Assembly (NCBI GenBank): GCA_965204155.1
Contig: OZ241971.1
Location: 2,294,001 to 2,358,000 of the forward strand
DNA length: 64,000 nt
Reading direction: 5' to 3'
Origin: UBA6522 sp965204155
Lineage (GTDB): Bacteria > Pseudomonadota > Gammaproteobacteria > Steroidobacterales > Rariloculaceae
The first letter of the stretch is position 1. Each line of letters opens with the position of its first letter. A program made the position numbers and the translations under genes. Below, piece after piece: positions 36,801 to 45,751 of the stretch. A model generated the notes under the pieces. The model did no database searches, was not told the origin of the DNA, and saw only the letters and a list, made by a program, of their open reading frames with translations.

Positions 36801-36914
36801 GACTTCGTCCTGGAAAGCAAGAACACCTTCAGCGTCGGCATCACCTGGGCGGACGACCGTTTCCATGTCGTGGACCTGATCCGCGACCGGGCGTTCGTGT
36901 ACGAGGCCCCCTGA
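33873..36914 (+). CDS. Large secreted propeller-like repeat protein
   Basis: A 1013-residue protein with a signal peptide (about 30 residues). The N-terminal part (about 35-265) holds two related beta domains (PLLVAAGTSGGPEGMLRIIN, DVPVFNPAADAMQASRLRLI N). Next is a Thr/Gly/Ala low-complexity tract (about 268-335). Two blocks of about 45-residue propeller-type repeats follow (F-D-L-D--N--P-GI-W----F-VVD---DKVYAYG), five before and five after an Ig-like putative domain (about 715-800, LTYRLSPPVPGLSFDAAERR LTG). The binding partner is unknown; secretion and beta-repeat design suggest a surface or matrix protein. Confidence 0.7.
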   Translation: MTIAPISSRNSVRLLVALGGLLLWSGAVFGERYTVPLLVAAGTSGGPEGMLRIINGAAEPGMVTIYAIDDAGMRSGPATFTLNASAAAEFTAAELKSGNAARGLDGGIGAAAGDVRLVIETDLDIVPLPFVRAADGTLSAMNETVRATAAQAGRYRYDVPVFNPAADAMQASRLRLINPGNAAAAVTIAGLDDGGAAASGGAVTLTLPAGGARTLTAWQMEAGDAAQAGRLGAPGLGRWRLTVTADRPLQVMNIVVAPAGYWSNLSASATAITIGTETGTAIETAITTETATGSGTGTATWTATGTATGTATGTTTGTAITTGTATGARTLPTRPGGNGARTQNQSPTAPGSGFDATTGQPGAGGTATAASADGTATAAGAFGTITSAIVYGMTTAAGAGGTVAASNGDGSTDVAPSFDLDEDNGSPEGIAWSDGRLHVVDRSADKVFAYGVEGYAYVPPEWRRQPSQDFDLDGENANPAGIAWSGDAFHVVDSSDDKVYVYAYGGQRRPEADFELDADNSRPGGIVLAERRFYVVDRGEDKAFAYGTDGQRDAEADFDLRDGNGSPSGVTWSGGRFYVADDTDDKVYAYGAGGVREAEYDFDLRADNGRPLGIVWADGRFRALDAVEDKVYVYAASPVPGGGEQIVYAAGDTILSLSPAAGFTLDDGGFVERRGYRYTCRSPAGCEVGGGAVASGSVARTQGGVEATDAVPEFAAGSGLDDLTVPAGEPIDAVTLPEASGGDGALTYRLSPPVPGLSFDAAERRLTGTPTVIGIYAMTYTAADEDGDPATLDFAITVKEPTSFRLDEENGWGWGVVRAGSLFYIVDDFRNRVYAYDADWQRDSSGDFALDADNGWPRGIAWDGTRFYVVDQIDGKVYAYGAGGQREASADFALDAGNSTARGIVWADGRFHVVDLGKVYAYGAGGQREASADFDLDAANRGPHGIAWDGARFLVTDYIADKVFAYGPGGQREASADFVLESKNTFSVGITWADDRFHVVDLIRDRAFVYEAP
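34676..34860 (+). repeat. Imperfect 6-bp repeat tract (ACCGCA/ACCGGA)
   Basis: About 30 near-repeats of ACCGN(A/G/C) encode alternating Thr with Gly/Ala/Ile. Changes by 6 or 12 bp keep the frame, so the linker length of the secreted protein could vary. Confidence 0.75.
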
Positions 36915-36927
36915 GCAAACCCGCCCC

Positions 36928-39900
36928 TCACTCCAGAGGATATTCGTCCACGTAGAGTATCAGGCCGTCGACGCTTTCGAGCACGGTTGCGAGGCGTTGC
37001 GGGTCCGGGGCGCTTTCGATGCCGCCGAGGTTGTCTGAGATCGCCTCCAGGTTGCCGCGGAACTGCGCCAGTTGTTCCGGCGAGAGCCTGGTATCCTGCT
37101 CGGCCAATGCCGTGAGGTAGCCGTTGGTGGCGCTGGCCAGGAAGGCGGAGGACTCCACCAGCCGGCCGGCGTCGCCGAGAATGCGGGCGCTCATGGCGCG
37201 CAGGTTGTGGACGTTCTCGTCGGCCGCGAGGATCAGCACCTGCTCGATGAGCGCCATCGCCTCCGCCGCCAGGCGCCGCGCGTCATCGGCCTGCGCCTCA
37301 TCGGCCTCAAACGCCTCCGCCATGTTGACCCGCCACCCCGCACGCAATCTCACCACCTCCCGGAACCACACATCGGTCGGGATGCTTCCCGCCAGTTCCC
37401 CGTCCAGCGCCGCCAGTGCCGCCCAGTCTTCGGCGGCTTCATGCGCAAGCCCCTCGACCACCGCCGCCGGGGCGCCCTCAAGCGCCGCGGCGATCTCCGC
37501 GATGTCCTCCGGCGCCTCGCCCCGGCTCAGCGCGACGATCCAGTCGCGGACCGCCGCGTAGCGCGCCTGCATGTTCAGCGGGTCGGCCCTGATCGCGTTG
37601 AGGAACGATTCCGGGGCCCGCTCCGCCTGTCCGGTGGCCTGGAACAGCAGCGCGTAGACCTCGAACTGCCTGGAGAAATCGGGAATCGCCGGCGCCATCG
37701 CCGTGCCCCGCGACGTCTGCCCCATGAGTATCAGCCGCCGCGCCAGGTAGCCGTAGTCGATGCCGCCCAACTCGGTGTGGACCCAGCTTCCCGCGGTCAG
37801 CAGCGGATCGTACGGCTCGAACAGCTCCAGCAGCTCTTCGAGATTCAGTCCGTCCCCCCGGGCGTGGCTGCGGGTCGCCATGAGGTTGTTGTCGTCGGTG
37901 CTGATCTCGGCGCGACGGGCGAACGACAGCATGCCCTGCTCGTCGATGGCCAGCGCCGCCACCAGGTCCTCCACGCCGTAGAGGCCGAAGCGGTTGAAGT
38001 GCAGCACGTCGTCGACGAGCGGCCGGCCGGTGCGCGCCAGCCCGAGTTCGACATCCAGCGGCGCGTCGGAGGCCAGGAACATCAGCACCTGCCTCCAGGG
38101 ATGGTAGAGCCTGACGTACTCGAACTCCGCCATCAGCGTCGCGGCCAGGGTCCGCAACAGCGCCTCGTCCACGAATTCGGAGTTCATCCACTGCAGGAAC
38201 ACGCCGCCGTCGTTGAGGTGGCCCTTGATGTCGGCCGCGAACTCGCGCGTGAACAGGTGCGAGGCGCCGGCGGTCCACGGGTGGGAGGGTTGCGAGACGA
38301 TCGCGTCGTACGACTTGCGGGTCAGCTTCAAAGCATTGCGGGCGTCGTTGATCGCGATACGGAACCGCGGGTCCGCCAGCGGATCGACGGCGCGCATGCC
38401 GGAGAGCCGCCGGTTCGCCTCGATCACTTCCGGTTCCAGCTCGACCACGTCGACGCTTGCCACCGAGGCCGGCACCCCTTCCAACGCCACGCCGCCGCCG
38501 AAGCCCACCACCAGCATGTCGCGGGTGTCGGGGCGCGCGGCCACGGGCAGCGCCGTCAGCCATTTCTGCGTGTCGAGGGTGGGCGGCATTCCCCTGACCG
38601 CGACGGAGGCTTCGGGAAGGCCGTTGGTGCGCAAGTAATAATATGTACCGGAGGCAAGCTGCATCACGGTGGAGGAGCGCCCGACGGCGTAATAGAGTTC
38701 CCGCGGAGGGGCCGGATAGCTGATGTCGAATCCGGAACTGAATACCAACGCCTGGGGCCGGGCCGGGCTGTAGATCGCCAGCACCGCCGCCAGGCCGGCG
38801 CACGCGACCCCCACGGGGACCGGTCTCGGCCTCGCCACGCACGCCGCCGCCCACAGCGCCAGGAAGAAATTGACGGCCACCGCGAACCGGATCGAGCCCT
38901 CGAACCCCAGGCCCGGCACGAGCACGAATCCCGCCAGCACCGCGCCGGCGATGGCGCCCACCGTATTCCAGGCGTAGATGCGCGCCGTGCCGGCCGTGGC
39001 CTCGCTCTCGTCGCGCGCCAGCACGCGCACCGACAATGGCAGCGTGGCGCCGATGAAGATGGTCGCCGGCAGCATCACCGCCACGGCGAACAGCGCCAGC
39101 GTCCAGGTGGTTCTGACGTCGGGAATCAGCAGCCCCATCCAGGCGTAGACCCCGATGGAGAGCACGCCAATGGCCGCCTGCGTGAACGCGAACGCCACCG
39201 CGGCCCGCTCGCGCCGCTCCGCCACCTTGCCCGCCAGGCCGCCGCCCAGCGCGATGCCGGTGAGGAACGCCGCCAGCATCGTGGCGAACGCGTAGATGCT
39301 GCCGCCGATCACATGCGCCAGCATCCGGGTCCAGAGCACCTCGTAGAGAAACGCGTTGGCGCCGGAGACCAGCATGAGCGGCAGCATCCACCCGGGCTGG
39401 GCGCGGAACACGGCCGCGAGCCTTTCCCGGACCGGCTCGGCCCGCCGGAACAGCGGCCGGATGCAGGCATCGGCGAACCCCGGCGGCCCGGCCGCGGCGC
39501 GCGCCCGCCCGGCGCCGTCCGCCTCGCCGGCAACGCTGTCGCGCTGACCCCGCGCCAGCGCCGCCGCGATGACGAACACCAGCGCGTTGACGGCCACGCC
39601 CACCCAGACGGTGCGGTTGAGTCCCAGCGCCGGCAGCAGCACGAAGGCCGCGGCCACCGTGCCGAACACTGCGCCGGCGGTGTTGATGGCATAGAGCAGG
39701 GCCACCCTCGGCCCCACTTCCCGGTCGCTCCGCACGGCATAGCGGATCAGCAACGGCAGCGTGGCGCCCATGAAGCCCGTGGGCACGGCCAGCACCACGA
39801 ACGCCACCAGCAGGTAGAAGATCGGCTGGCCGATGGCCGCCGCGTCCGGCGGCGCGGGTTGCCCGCCAAGCATCGCCGCGTAGAGCGCCCGGGCCGCAAG

Positions 39901-40326
39901 CAGCAACAGCGGCACCGCCAGCGCCGACAGGGCGATCCCGGCCTCGAGAAGGCCGTACACCAGCACCGGGCGGGTGACGCGCCCGGCGTAGCGCCCGGCA
40001 ACCGCCGAGCCCAGCGCCAGCCCGCCCATGTAGGCGGCCAGCACCGTGGCGACGGCGAGCTCGCTGGTGCCGAACACCAGCGAGAACTGCCGCAGCCACG
40101 CGGTCTGGTACAACAGCGCCGCGAGGCCCGAAAGGAAGAAGCAGGCAATGACGCCGAAGTACACGAGCCACGGCGGCTGCTCCGGCGGTCCCGCGGGGGA
40201 CGGCGGCGCGGGGGGCGATGGCGCCCCGGACCGGGAAACGCCGCGGCGTTGCCCGCTTGCGCGCGCCGCGCCGCGGCGTTTCCGGGACTTGTGCCGTTTT
40301 CGGGAGTTACGCGACCCCACAATCAT
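36928..40326 (-). CDS. Membrane transporter-like/spermidine-synthase fusion protein
   Basis: About 1132 residues. Two sets of membrane helices (about 50-270 and 320-520) precede a class I methyltransferase-fold domain of the spermidine-synthase type (about 560-780, DMLVVGFGGGVALEGV, VDVVELEPEVIEANRR, NDARNALKLTRKSYDAIVSQ). A helical TPR-like C-terminus follows. Such fused MFS/polyamine-aminopropyltransferase proteins are widespread but their reaction is mostly untested. Key acidic residues of true spermidine synthases are only partly visible. Start set at the ATG at 40326 because AGGA stands at the right distance; another ATG lies 30 bp upstream. Confidence 0.75.
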   Translation of the reverse strand: MIVGSRNSRKRHKSRKRRGAARASGQRRGVSRSGAPSPPAPPSPAGPPEQPPWLVYFGVIACFFLSGLAALLYQTAWLRQFSLVFGTSELAVATVLAAYMGGLALGSAVAGRYAGRVTRPVLVYGLLEAGIALSALAVPLLLLAARALYAAMLGGQPAPPDAAAIGQPIFYLLVAFVVLAVPTGFMGATLPLLIRYAVRSDREVGPRVALLYAINTAGAVFGTVAAAFVLLPALGLNRTVWVGVAVNALVFVIAAALARGQRDSVAGEADGAGRARAAAGPPGFADACIRPLFRRAEPVRERLAAVFRAQPGWMLPLMLVSGANAFLYEVLWTRMLAHVIGGSIYAFATMLAAFLTGIALGGGLAGKVAERRERAAVAFAFTQAAIGVLSIGVYAWMGLLIPDVRTTWTLALFAVAVMLPATIFIGATLPLSVRVLARDESEATAGTARIYAWNTVGAIAGAVLAGFVLVPGLGFEGSIRFAVAVNFFLALWAAACVARPRPVPVGVACAGLAAVLAIYSPARPQALVFSSGFDISYPAPPRELYYAVGRSSTVMQLASGTYYYLRTNGLPEASVAVRGMPPTLDTQKWLTALPVAARPDTRDMLVVGFGGGVALEGVPASVASVDVVELEPEVIEANRRLSGMRAVDPLADPRFRIAINDARNALKLTRKSYDAIVSQPSHPWTAGASHLFTREFAADIKGHLNDGGVFLQWMNSEFVDEALLRTLAATLMAEFEYVRLYHPWRQVLMFLASDAPLDVELGLARTGRPLVDDVLHFNRFGLYGVEDLVAALAIDEQGMLSFARRAEISTDDNNLMATRSHARGDGLNLEELLELFEPYDPLLTAGSWVHTELGGIDYGYLARRLILMGQTSRGTAMAPAIPDFSRQFEVYALLFQATGQAERAPESFLNAIRADPLNMQARYAAVRDWIVALSRGEAPEDIAEIAAALEGAPAAVVEGLAHEAAEDWAALAALDGELAGSIPTDVWFREVVRLRAGWRVNMAEAFEADEAQADDARRLAAEAMALIEQVLILAADENVHNLRAMSARILGDAGRLVESSAFLASATNGYLTALAEQDTRLSPEQLAQFRGNLEAISDNLGGIESAPDPQRLATVLESVDGLILYVDEYPLE

Positions 40327-40853
40327 GGGTCCTGAAGGATGCCGGGCCGGGATCATAGCATCGCGCCGGCCTGTTTATGGCCGACACATATATAAAGAGA
40401 GGCTCATCCACGCGCAGGTCCCGATGCAAGGCACGCCGACCGCGGCCCCGCTCCCGCCGCGCTCGTGTAGCGCCGGACATCGAGATTTGTTGCGACGAAC
40501 GGGCGAGAATATGGTATGGTCGGCTTAAATCTGTTTCGCCCCGCCGCGAACTTTTATTGTATGCTTGCTTCAATACAAGGAAAAACGGGTCCAAAGCCGC
40601 CTTGCTATTGGGCTGAACCGCCGGGGTCCCCGGACAATTTGCTAGAGGATTCATAGCATTATTGTGGTTGACGGGTGCGAATAAGATTTTTGGAAAATCC
40701 TTGTACTAGGGGTTTATACTGGCTAGAATCCCGCCGTAATCGACGGTTTGCGTCGGTGGGAACAATCTGAGGTTGTAAGACGCAGCCAAATCGAGGAAAT
40801 TCGTGATGATTAATGACGCTTTAAAGGGGCATCTGATGAATAGGGGAACGCTC
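40327..40853 (+). promoter_or_regulatory. Long upstream region of autotransporter A
   Basis: More than 450 bp without a credible gene. From about 40640 the DNA turns AT-rich; TTTATACT near 40708-40715 is a possible -10 box. Only the last 18 bp or so (CTGATGAATAGGGGAACGCTC) match the leaders of the other autotransporter genes, so gene A has a different promoter. AGGGG lies eight bases before the chosen start. Confidence 0.4.
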
Positions 40854-43820
40854 ATGATTCTGAAACGTTTGCTGGCGGTAGCCTTGGGCTCGCTGGGGTT
40901 GGGTGCCTTGGCCTCCGGGCCCGCGTTCGGCCAGGCGCCCGGATCGAGCAACATTCCGGCGCCCGACATCTTTGACGACCAGATCACGTGCACGCAGCTC
41001 CTGCCGACCGTGGAAGGGTTCAATTTGCCCAGCACGGTGCCGATGGGCGGCATGACGAGCCCTCTGGACGACCTCATCGGCATGGGCATCAACCAGCTTG
41101 TCGCCGGTGACACGATATTCGACGCTCTCACCGATGGCGCTGCGAAACTCGCGGGCCTCGGCTACGTGATTCCGCCCATGGGCATGAACTGCGGCGCCGG
41201 CGTGGGGATGGGGCCGACGCTCGGTACCATGAACATCGACGGCAACACCGACGGCGACTTTCTGGATGTCGGCGACACGCTCGCCTGGGGCAGCATCCCG
41301 AGGGACGTGGCCAACGGTTATTCGGACTTGCTCGACAAGTACGTGGCCGTCTACGGCGACCCCGGCGGCACGACCGGCGGCACGCTGAGAGCGCTGGAGG
41401 CCGCGCAGAAACTGCTGGACGAGACCGACGCCAGCCTGGAGGCGCTGGTCGATGCGAGGGCGAGGGCGCGCGACGACGCCCAGACGGCGCACAACAAGGC
41501 CCTGGCCGCGTTCAACTCCGCCAACACGGGCCCGATCTACGAGGCCGGCGTGGCGGAGTGGAGGGCGAAGGCCGCGGTATCGCAGTCCATCGCGGACTAC
41601 AACGAGCAGGTCGACAAGACCAACACCGCGCTGACGGCCCTGAACAACCTGCAGTATTCGGAATGGAACGTCGGCGACGAGGCCGCCAATTTCGCGGTGA
41701 CGCAGGGGAATTCCAAGTACGTGCCGCTCGCGAACACCTCGCTCGTCGGCACGGTGGTCACGATCGCCAACGGCATGGGGACCCTTGGTGCTCTCACCGC
41801 ACTTGAAACTTACGCCGGCGGGACCACGGCCGCCCCCGTGGCCGGGACGCCGGCGATGGCCGCGACGGGGGTCGGGACCCCGACCGCGATGGCAGCGACG
41901 GACTCCAGCAGCGCCAACAGCAACTTCACCACGCTGGGCGCACTGATCGTGCCGATGACTGCGACGGATCTCGACAACGATGGCGCGAGCTTCCTGGAAG
42001 CACTGGTACCCACAGCCAGCGCCAACGGTGCCGGCACCAACGACGTCACCACCATCCGAGATAGGGTCATGAACACCAGAATTGCCGCGGCGGCGCTGAA
42101 GAAGGCCGCGGACGAGAACACGAACCCGCGGTTCCAGGACCTCTACGACGAAGCCGCTCGGCGGGCCGCGCTGGAGCAGGAATACTACGACGCCGTGTGG
42201 GCCCGGGTGCTGGCCGACAACACGGATAGCCGCACCGCCCAGCAGAGGCTCCAGTACCTCGACACCAACTCCAATGGCATTAACGAAGCCACCGAGCAGA
42301 CGACAGCCAATATCAACAGCGCCTATGAAGCGAACCCGATCACGATCGCGGCGCGCAACGCCGCCTACAGCACGGAGTCGGGCAAGCGGATGGCTGAAGA
42401 GACATCCCTGAGAGGGCTGGTCGCGCAACGGGAGGCGGCGACCTCGGACGTTGTGGGGCATTTCACCAACGCGCAGTCGTTCTACCAGCAGTTGGTCGAC
42501 CGGCGCCAGGCGCTGAAGAATGCCGCCGACAAGGTGGTGATGGACGCCACGAACCCGTCCGCCGCGCAGACGAAGGCGGCGGCCGATGCAGGGAAGGCGT
42601 TGATGATGGCGCAAGACGAAAAGACCAAGATCGACGCCCTGTTCCCCGCGGAAGCGGACAATCCGGTCGTGGGTCTGGTCTCCGAGCTGCTGAAGACCGG
42701 CGGCGACGATGGCCAGGCGCTGGTGGACGCGATCTCCAGCACCTACGGCGATACGCAGGCCAACAAGGGCGAAATCGATACGCTCAAGAGTCAGCTCACC
42801 GACGCGGACGGCAACCCGATCGACCTTACGAATCTTGGCGATACCGAAGCGGTCATGCAGAACACCAGCGACATTGAGACGCTGGACGGCCGGGTCACGG
42901 CGAACGAGGACGACATCGGGCAGATCCAGACCGATCTGTACGGGACGACTTCGTCGCAGCATGCCGATGCGTCGGCCTGCGCGGACGGCGCCGGCGGCCT
43001 GGTGAACATCGCCAACTGCGCCGACGCGCGCAGCCGACACAACGAGGAAGACATCGCCGACCTGGGTGGCGATATCGAGGCTCTCGACGGTCGGGTGGGC
43101 GACAACGAGGATGACATCGCGGCCAACACCAAGGCAATCGAGTCCAACGACATGGACATCGCGGCCAACACCGCGGCGATCGAGTCCAATGACATGGACA
43201 TCGCGGCCAACACCATGGCGATCGAGTCCAACGACATGGACATCGCGGCCAACACCATGGCGATCGAGTCCAACGACATGGACATCGCGGCCAACACCAT
43301 GGCGATCGAGTCCAATGACATGGACATCGCGATGAACGCCGAAGGCATCATGACCAATGCAGGTAACATCATGGCCAATGCCGAAGCCATCGTGGCGGAA
43401 GCGTCGGAGAGAATGGGTGCCGACATGATGCTGGCCGGTGCGATCGAGGAGGCGGTGGCGGCCGGAGCCGCAGCCGACATGGCGCTGAGCGGACGGATCG
43501 GTTCGAATGCCGATGCCATTGCGGCGAACATGAACTCCATCGGTCAGAACGCGAGCGCGATCAGCGACAACCGCAACATGATCGGCGAGCTGAGCGACGA
43601 CCTGGACGTGGTCCGGGCCGGTGTGGCGGCGTCCATGGCGCTGGCGGGCATGCCGGCGGTCAACGGCCGCGGCATTGCCATCGGCGTTGGGTCGTTCGAC
43701 GGTGAGTCTGCCTTTGCGGTGGGCTTCCAGATCCAGGGCGAGCAGGCCTCGTTCAAGGTTGGCGTGACGAGCAGCGGTGGGGCGACGGGCGCCTCCGCAG
43801 GCGTGGGCTTCAACTTCTAG
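40854..43820 (+). CDS. Trimeric autotransporter (YadA-like), paralogue A
   Basis: A 988-residue adhesin-like protein. Start at ATG ATT CTG behind AGGGGAACGCTC; an ATG six codons earlier lacks a ribosome site. The signal peptide ends near ASGPAFG. A long Ala-rich helical passenger follows. Then come coiled-coil motifs (IADLGGDIEALDGRVGDNED), five 14-residue repeats IESNDMDIAANTMA (43137-43346), a stalk, and the C-terminal YadA anchor (RGIAIGVGSFDGESAFAVGF ..., ending GVGFNF). In the family, three chains form one 12-strand barrel and export the stalk and head. The N-terminal passenger resembles paralogue D; the 3' 880 bp are almost the same as B and C. Confidence 0.85.
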   Translation: MILKRLLAVALGSLGLGALASGPAFGQAPGSSNIPAPDIFDDQITCTQLLPTVEGFNLPSTVPMGGMTSPLDDLIGMGINQLVAGDTIFDALTDGAAKLAGLGYVIPPMGMNCGAGVGMGPTLGTMNIDGNTDGDFLDVGDTLAWGSIPRDVANGYSDLLDKYVAVYGDPGGTTGGTLRALEAAQKLLDETDASLEALVDARARARDDAQTAHNKALAAFNSANTGPIYEAGVAEWRAKAAVSQSIADYNEQVDKTNTALTALNNLQYSEWNVGDEAANFAVTQGNSKYVPLANTSLVGTVVTIANGMGTLGALTALETYAGGTTAAPVAGTPAMAATGVGTPTAMAATDSSSANSNFTTLGALIVPMTATDLDNDGASFLEALVPTASANGAGTNDVTTIRDRVMNTRIAAAALKKAADENTNPRFQDLYDEAARRAALEQEYYDAVWARVLADNTDSRTAQQRLQYLDTNSNGINEATEQTTANINSAYEANPITIAARNAAYSTESGKRMAEETSLRGLVAQREAATSDVVGHFTNAQSFYQQLVDRRQALKNAADKVVMDATNPSAAQTKAAADAGKALMMAQDEKTKIDALFPAEADNPVVGLVSELLKTGGDDGQALVDAISSTYGDTQANKGEIDTLKSQLTDADGNPIDLTNLGDTEAVMQNTSDIETLDGRVTANEDDIGQIQTDLYGTTSSQHADASACADGAGGLVNIANCADARSRHNEEDIADLGGDIEALDGRVGDNEDDIAANTKAIESNDMDIAANTAAIESNDMDIAANTMAIESNDMDIAANTMAIESNDMDIAANTMAIESNDMDIAMNAEGIMTNAGNIMANAEAIVAEASERMGADMMLAGAIEEAVAAGAAADMALSGRIGSNADAIAANMNSIGQNASAISDNRNMIGELSDDLDVVRAGVAASMALAGMPAVNGRGIAIGVGSFDGESAFAVGFQIQGEQASFKVGVTSSGGATGASAGVGFNF

Positions 43821-43875
43821 CCCGACACTCGCAAGTCCCAAAACAAGCCGGCGGTCCGAGCAATCGGGCCGCCGG
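42936..43875 (+). repeat. 940-bp 3' block shared by autotransporters (copy in A)
   Basis: From CTGTACGGGACGAC to the end of the terminator, this segment has the same length (940 bp) and almost the same sequence as 52149-53088 and 57662-58601. Scattered base changes and no insertions or deletions point to repeated gene conversion. Confidence 0.88.
43848..43875 (+). terminator. Terminator of autotransporter A
   Basis: Hairpin with arms CCGGCGGTCCGA and TCGGGCCGCCGG around a four-base loop (one G-T pair), followed by a weak T-containing run. Conserved behind B, C and the anchor fragment. It also separates A from the convergent ATPase gene. Confidence 0.8.
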
Positions 43876-43885
43876 TATTCATATA

Positions 43886-45643
43886 TCAGCCGGCAGTGAC
43901 GGCCTCGCTGCCCACCAGTTCCCAGCCGTGGAACACCAGCGCAAGTCCAATGAAGGCCACGCCCGGAAACTGCCGCCCGAGGCGCTCTTCGGTGAGGTAG
44001 CGCCGCAACTGCCCGGCGGCCTCGCCCCTCAGCGCCTCCAGCCGCGCCCCGTTCGCCGGCTCGCGCCGCTTCAGGTACTTGAGCTCGATCAGGTATCCGT
44101 GGCGCGTGTCCGGGTACCGCGCCAGGTCCGGCTCCAGGGACAGGTCCGCGTAGCCCTTGCCGTATTCGGCCTCGGAACGGAACACGAACCGCTCGCCCAG
44201 GCTCAGGTACGCCGCCAGGAACCCCTGCAACACCTTCTCCCCCGCGATGTAGTCCCGGATGCCGGTGAAACGCTCGATGCGCCCGGCGATCGTCTCGAAC
44301 ACCGGCGCCCACTCCCCGCGCAGGGCCATCGCCTTCAACAGCGGCCCCAACTCGAATGCACCCAGCGAAAACAGATCCATATCCTCATACGCGTCGCGCA
44401 GGAAACCGTACAGCAGGTGTCGTACCGTCCGATTCGGGATGCCCAGCGCGGTTTCCTCGCCCACTGCCCCGCGGATGCTCAACAGCCCGAAGAAGTGCAG
44501 CAGCGTGAGGAAGTTGTCGCGCTTGGCCAGGCGCTCCAGCGGGAAGCTGGGCTGCAGCCGGATCTCGGCCCGCTCCTCCCCGGCCAGGTGCCTCAACAGG
44601 TCGAAGTTGCCGTTCAACCGTTTGCCCACCACCAGCAGGTGGCGCAGTTTGGTGTAGTCGATGCGCACATTGACGTCGATCAGGTCGTCCGGCATCGTTC
44701 CCTGCCGGACGGATTGGTTCAGGTAATAGAGCACCATGTCGGTGTTGTACAGGGTAGTTTGCGAGGCCCGCGCGAACCGGTAGCCGTCGTACCACTCCCG
44801 CATAATGTCCAGCGCCTCGTCCACGTCCTGGGCGAACGCGCCCACGTCGCGGTAGCGCTCCAGCACGCCGCGCACCTCGGCCTCGGTGAAGCCCGCCATC
44901 TCGTTGAAGTGGGGATCGAGGCTGATGTTGTCGCCGATGTTGAAGCCGCTGGTGACGTCGTCCAGCGTGATCGGCGAGACTCCGGTGACGAACAGCCGCC
45001 GCAGCGCGCCCTGCTCGGTCCCCGCCTTCAGCGTGGCGAAGAAGTCGCGGAAAAAACCCGTGCCGTGCGTGAACGACCGGTACGCCTCTTCGCCCTGTTC
45101 GGCCAGGATGGTGTTGGCGAAGTTGTCGTACTCGTCGATCAGCCCGTAAAGCGGGATGCCCTCGTCGACCGCGTGTTCGAACAGGCGCTCAAGCCTCGCC
45201 TCGGCGGATTCGGGCGCGAGGATATGTTCCCGCGCGTTCTCGGGAAACAAGTCCGGATGGCGCCTGACCGAGGCGGCCACCTTGTCGCCGACATGCAGGT
45301 TGAAGTTCTCCTCCAGCCCGTCGAGCGACCGCCTGAACGCCGAGAAATTGAACCGCAGGGTTACGTGGCTGTTGCGTTCCGGCGTAGGGTTCTCGCCGAT
45401 GTGCAGACCGCCGAACAAGGCGTCGAATTCCCCGGCGAAGCGCCGGTCGTAGTAGTGCTCCAGCACCGAGATCCAGCACGACTTGCCGAACCGGCGCGGG
45501 CGGATGAACACGGTAAAGCGGGTCCGCTCCAGTTCCCGAAGGAACCGGGTCTTGTCCACGTACAGATAGCCCTCCCGGCGGATGCTCCGGAAGTCGGCCA
45601 GACCGTAAGGAATGGGAGGGTAATCCACCATGCCGGCAAGCAT
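43886..45643 (-). CDS. AAA-ATPase-like protein with C-terminal PD-(D/E)XK nuclease domain (copy 1)
   Basis: A 585-residue protein: an AAA-ATPase-like domain (Walker A variant RPRRFGKS, Lys54; Walker B-like LIDEYDN near 166; sensor SPITLDDVTSGFN) followed by a C-terminal nuclease-type domain with EYGKGYADLSLEP and GYLIELKYLK, the D..ExK core of the PDDEXK_9 (DUF1703) family. Start ATG 45643. These genes are multicopy in many host-associated bacteria; a defence or DNA-processing role is suspected but unproven. Copy 2 at 59871-61628 is nearly the same except residues about 85-160. Confidence 0.85.
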   Translation of the reverse strand: MLAGMVDYPPIPYGLADFRSIRREGYLYVDKTRFLRELERTRFTVFIRPRRFGKSCWISVLEHYYDRRFAGEFDALFGGLHIGENPTPERNSHVTLRFNFSAFRRSLDGLEENFNLHVGDKVAASVRRHPDLFPENAREHILAPESAEARLERLFEHAVDEGIPLYGLIDEYDNFANTILAEQGEEAYRSFTHGTGFFRDFFATLKAGTEQGALRRLFVTGVSPITLDDVTSGFNIGDNISLDPHFNEMAGFTEAEVRGVLERYRDVGAFAQDVDEALDIMREWYDGYRFARASQTTLYNTDMVLYYLNQSVRQGTMPDDLIDVNVRIDYTKLRHLLVVGKRLNGNFDLLRHLAGEERAEIRLQPSFPLERLAKRDNFLTLLHFFGLLSIRGAVGEETALGIPNRTVRHLLYGFLRDAYEDMDLFSLGAFELGPLLKAMALRGEWAPVFETIAGRIERFTGIRDYIAGEKVLQGFLAAYLSLGERFVFRSEAEYGKGYADLSLEPDLARYPDTRHGYLIELKYLKRREPANGARLEALRGEAAGQLRRYLTEERLGRQFPGVAFIGLALVFHGWELVGSEAVTAG

Positions 45644-45751
45644 AGCAAAGCGACCGTTGCGGCGGTTACCTGATGACGTTACCGGGACATTAGTCGGGCC
45701 GAGGCGAATCTCTATCCCGGCAAGCAGGAGCTGAAAACTCGTTCGAAAGCG

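Noticed and set aside
37072..40335. Plus-strand frame of over 1000 codons opposite the transporter/synthase gene
   Set aside because: Composition is dominated by Arg, Gln, His and Gly typical of GC-rich antisense frames; the minus strand encodes clear membrane helices and a methyltransferase fold.
43137..43346. Regular 42-bp repeats resembling an array
   Set aside because: Not CRISPR: units are contiguous without spacers and encode the IESNDMDIAANTMA coiled-coil repeats in frame.
45723..45744. Shared word GCAGGAGCTGAAAACTCGTT near 45723 and 49632 considered as an att site
   Set aside because: Only about 22 bp, no integrase gene, and no sign that the intervening DNA is a discrete element.
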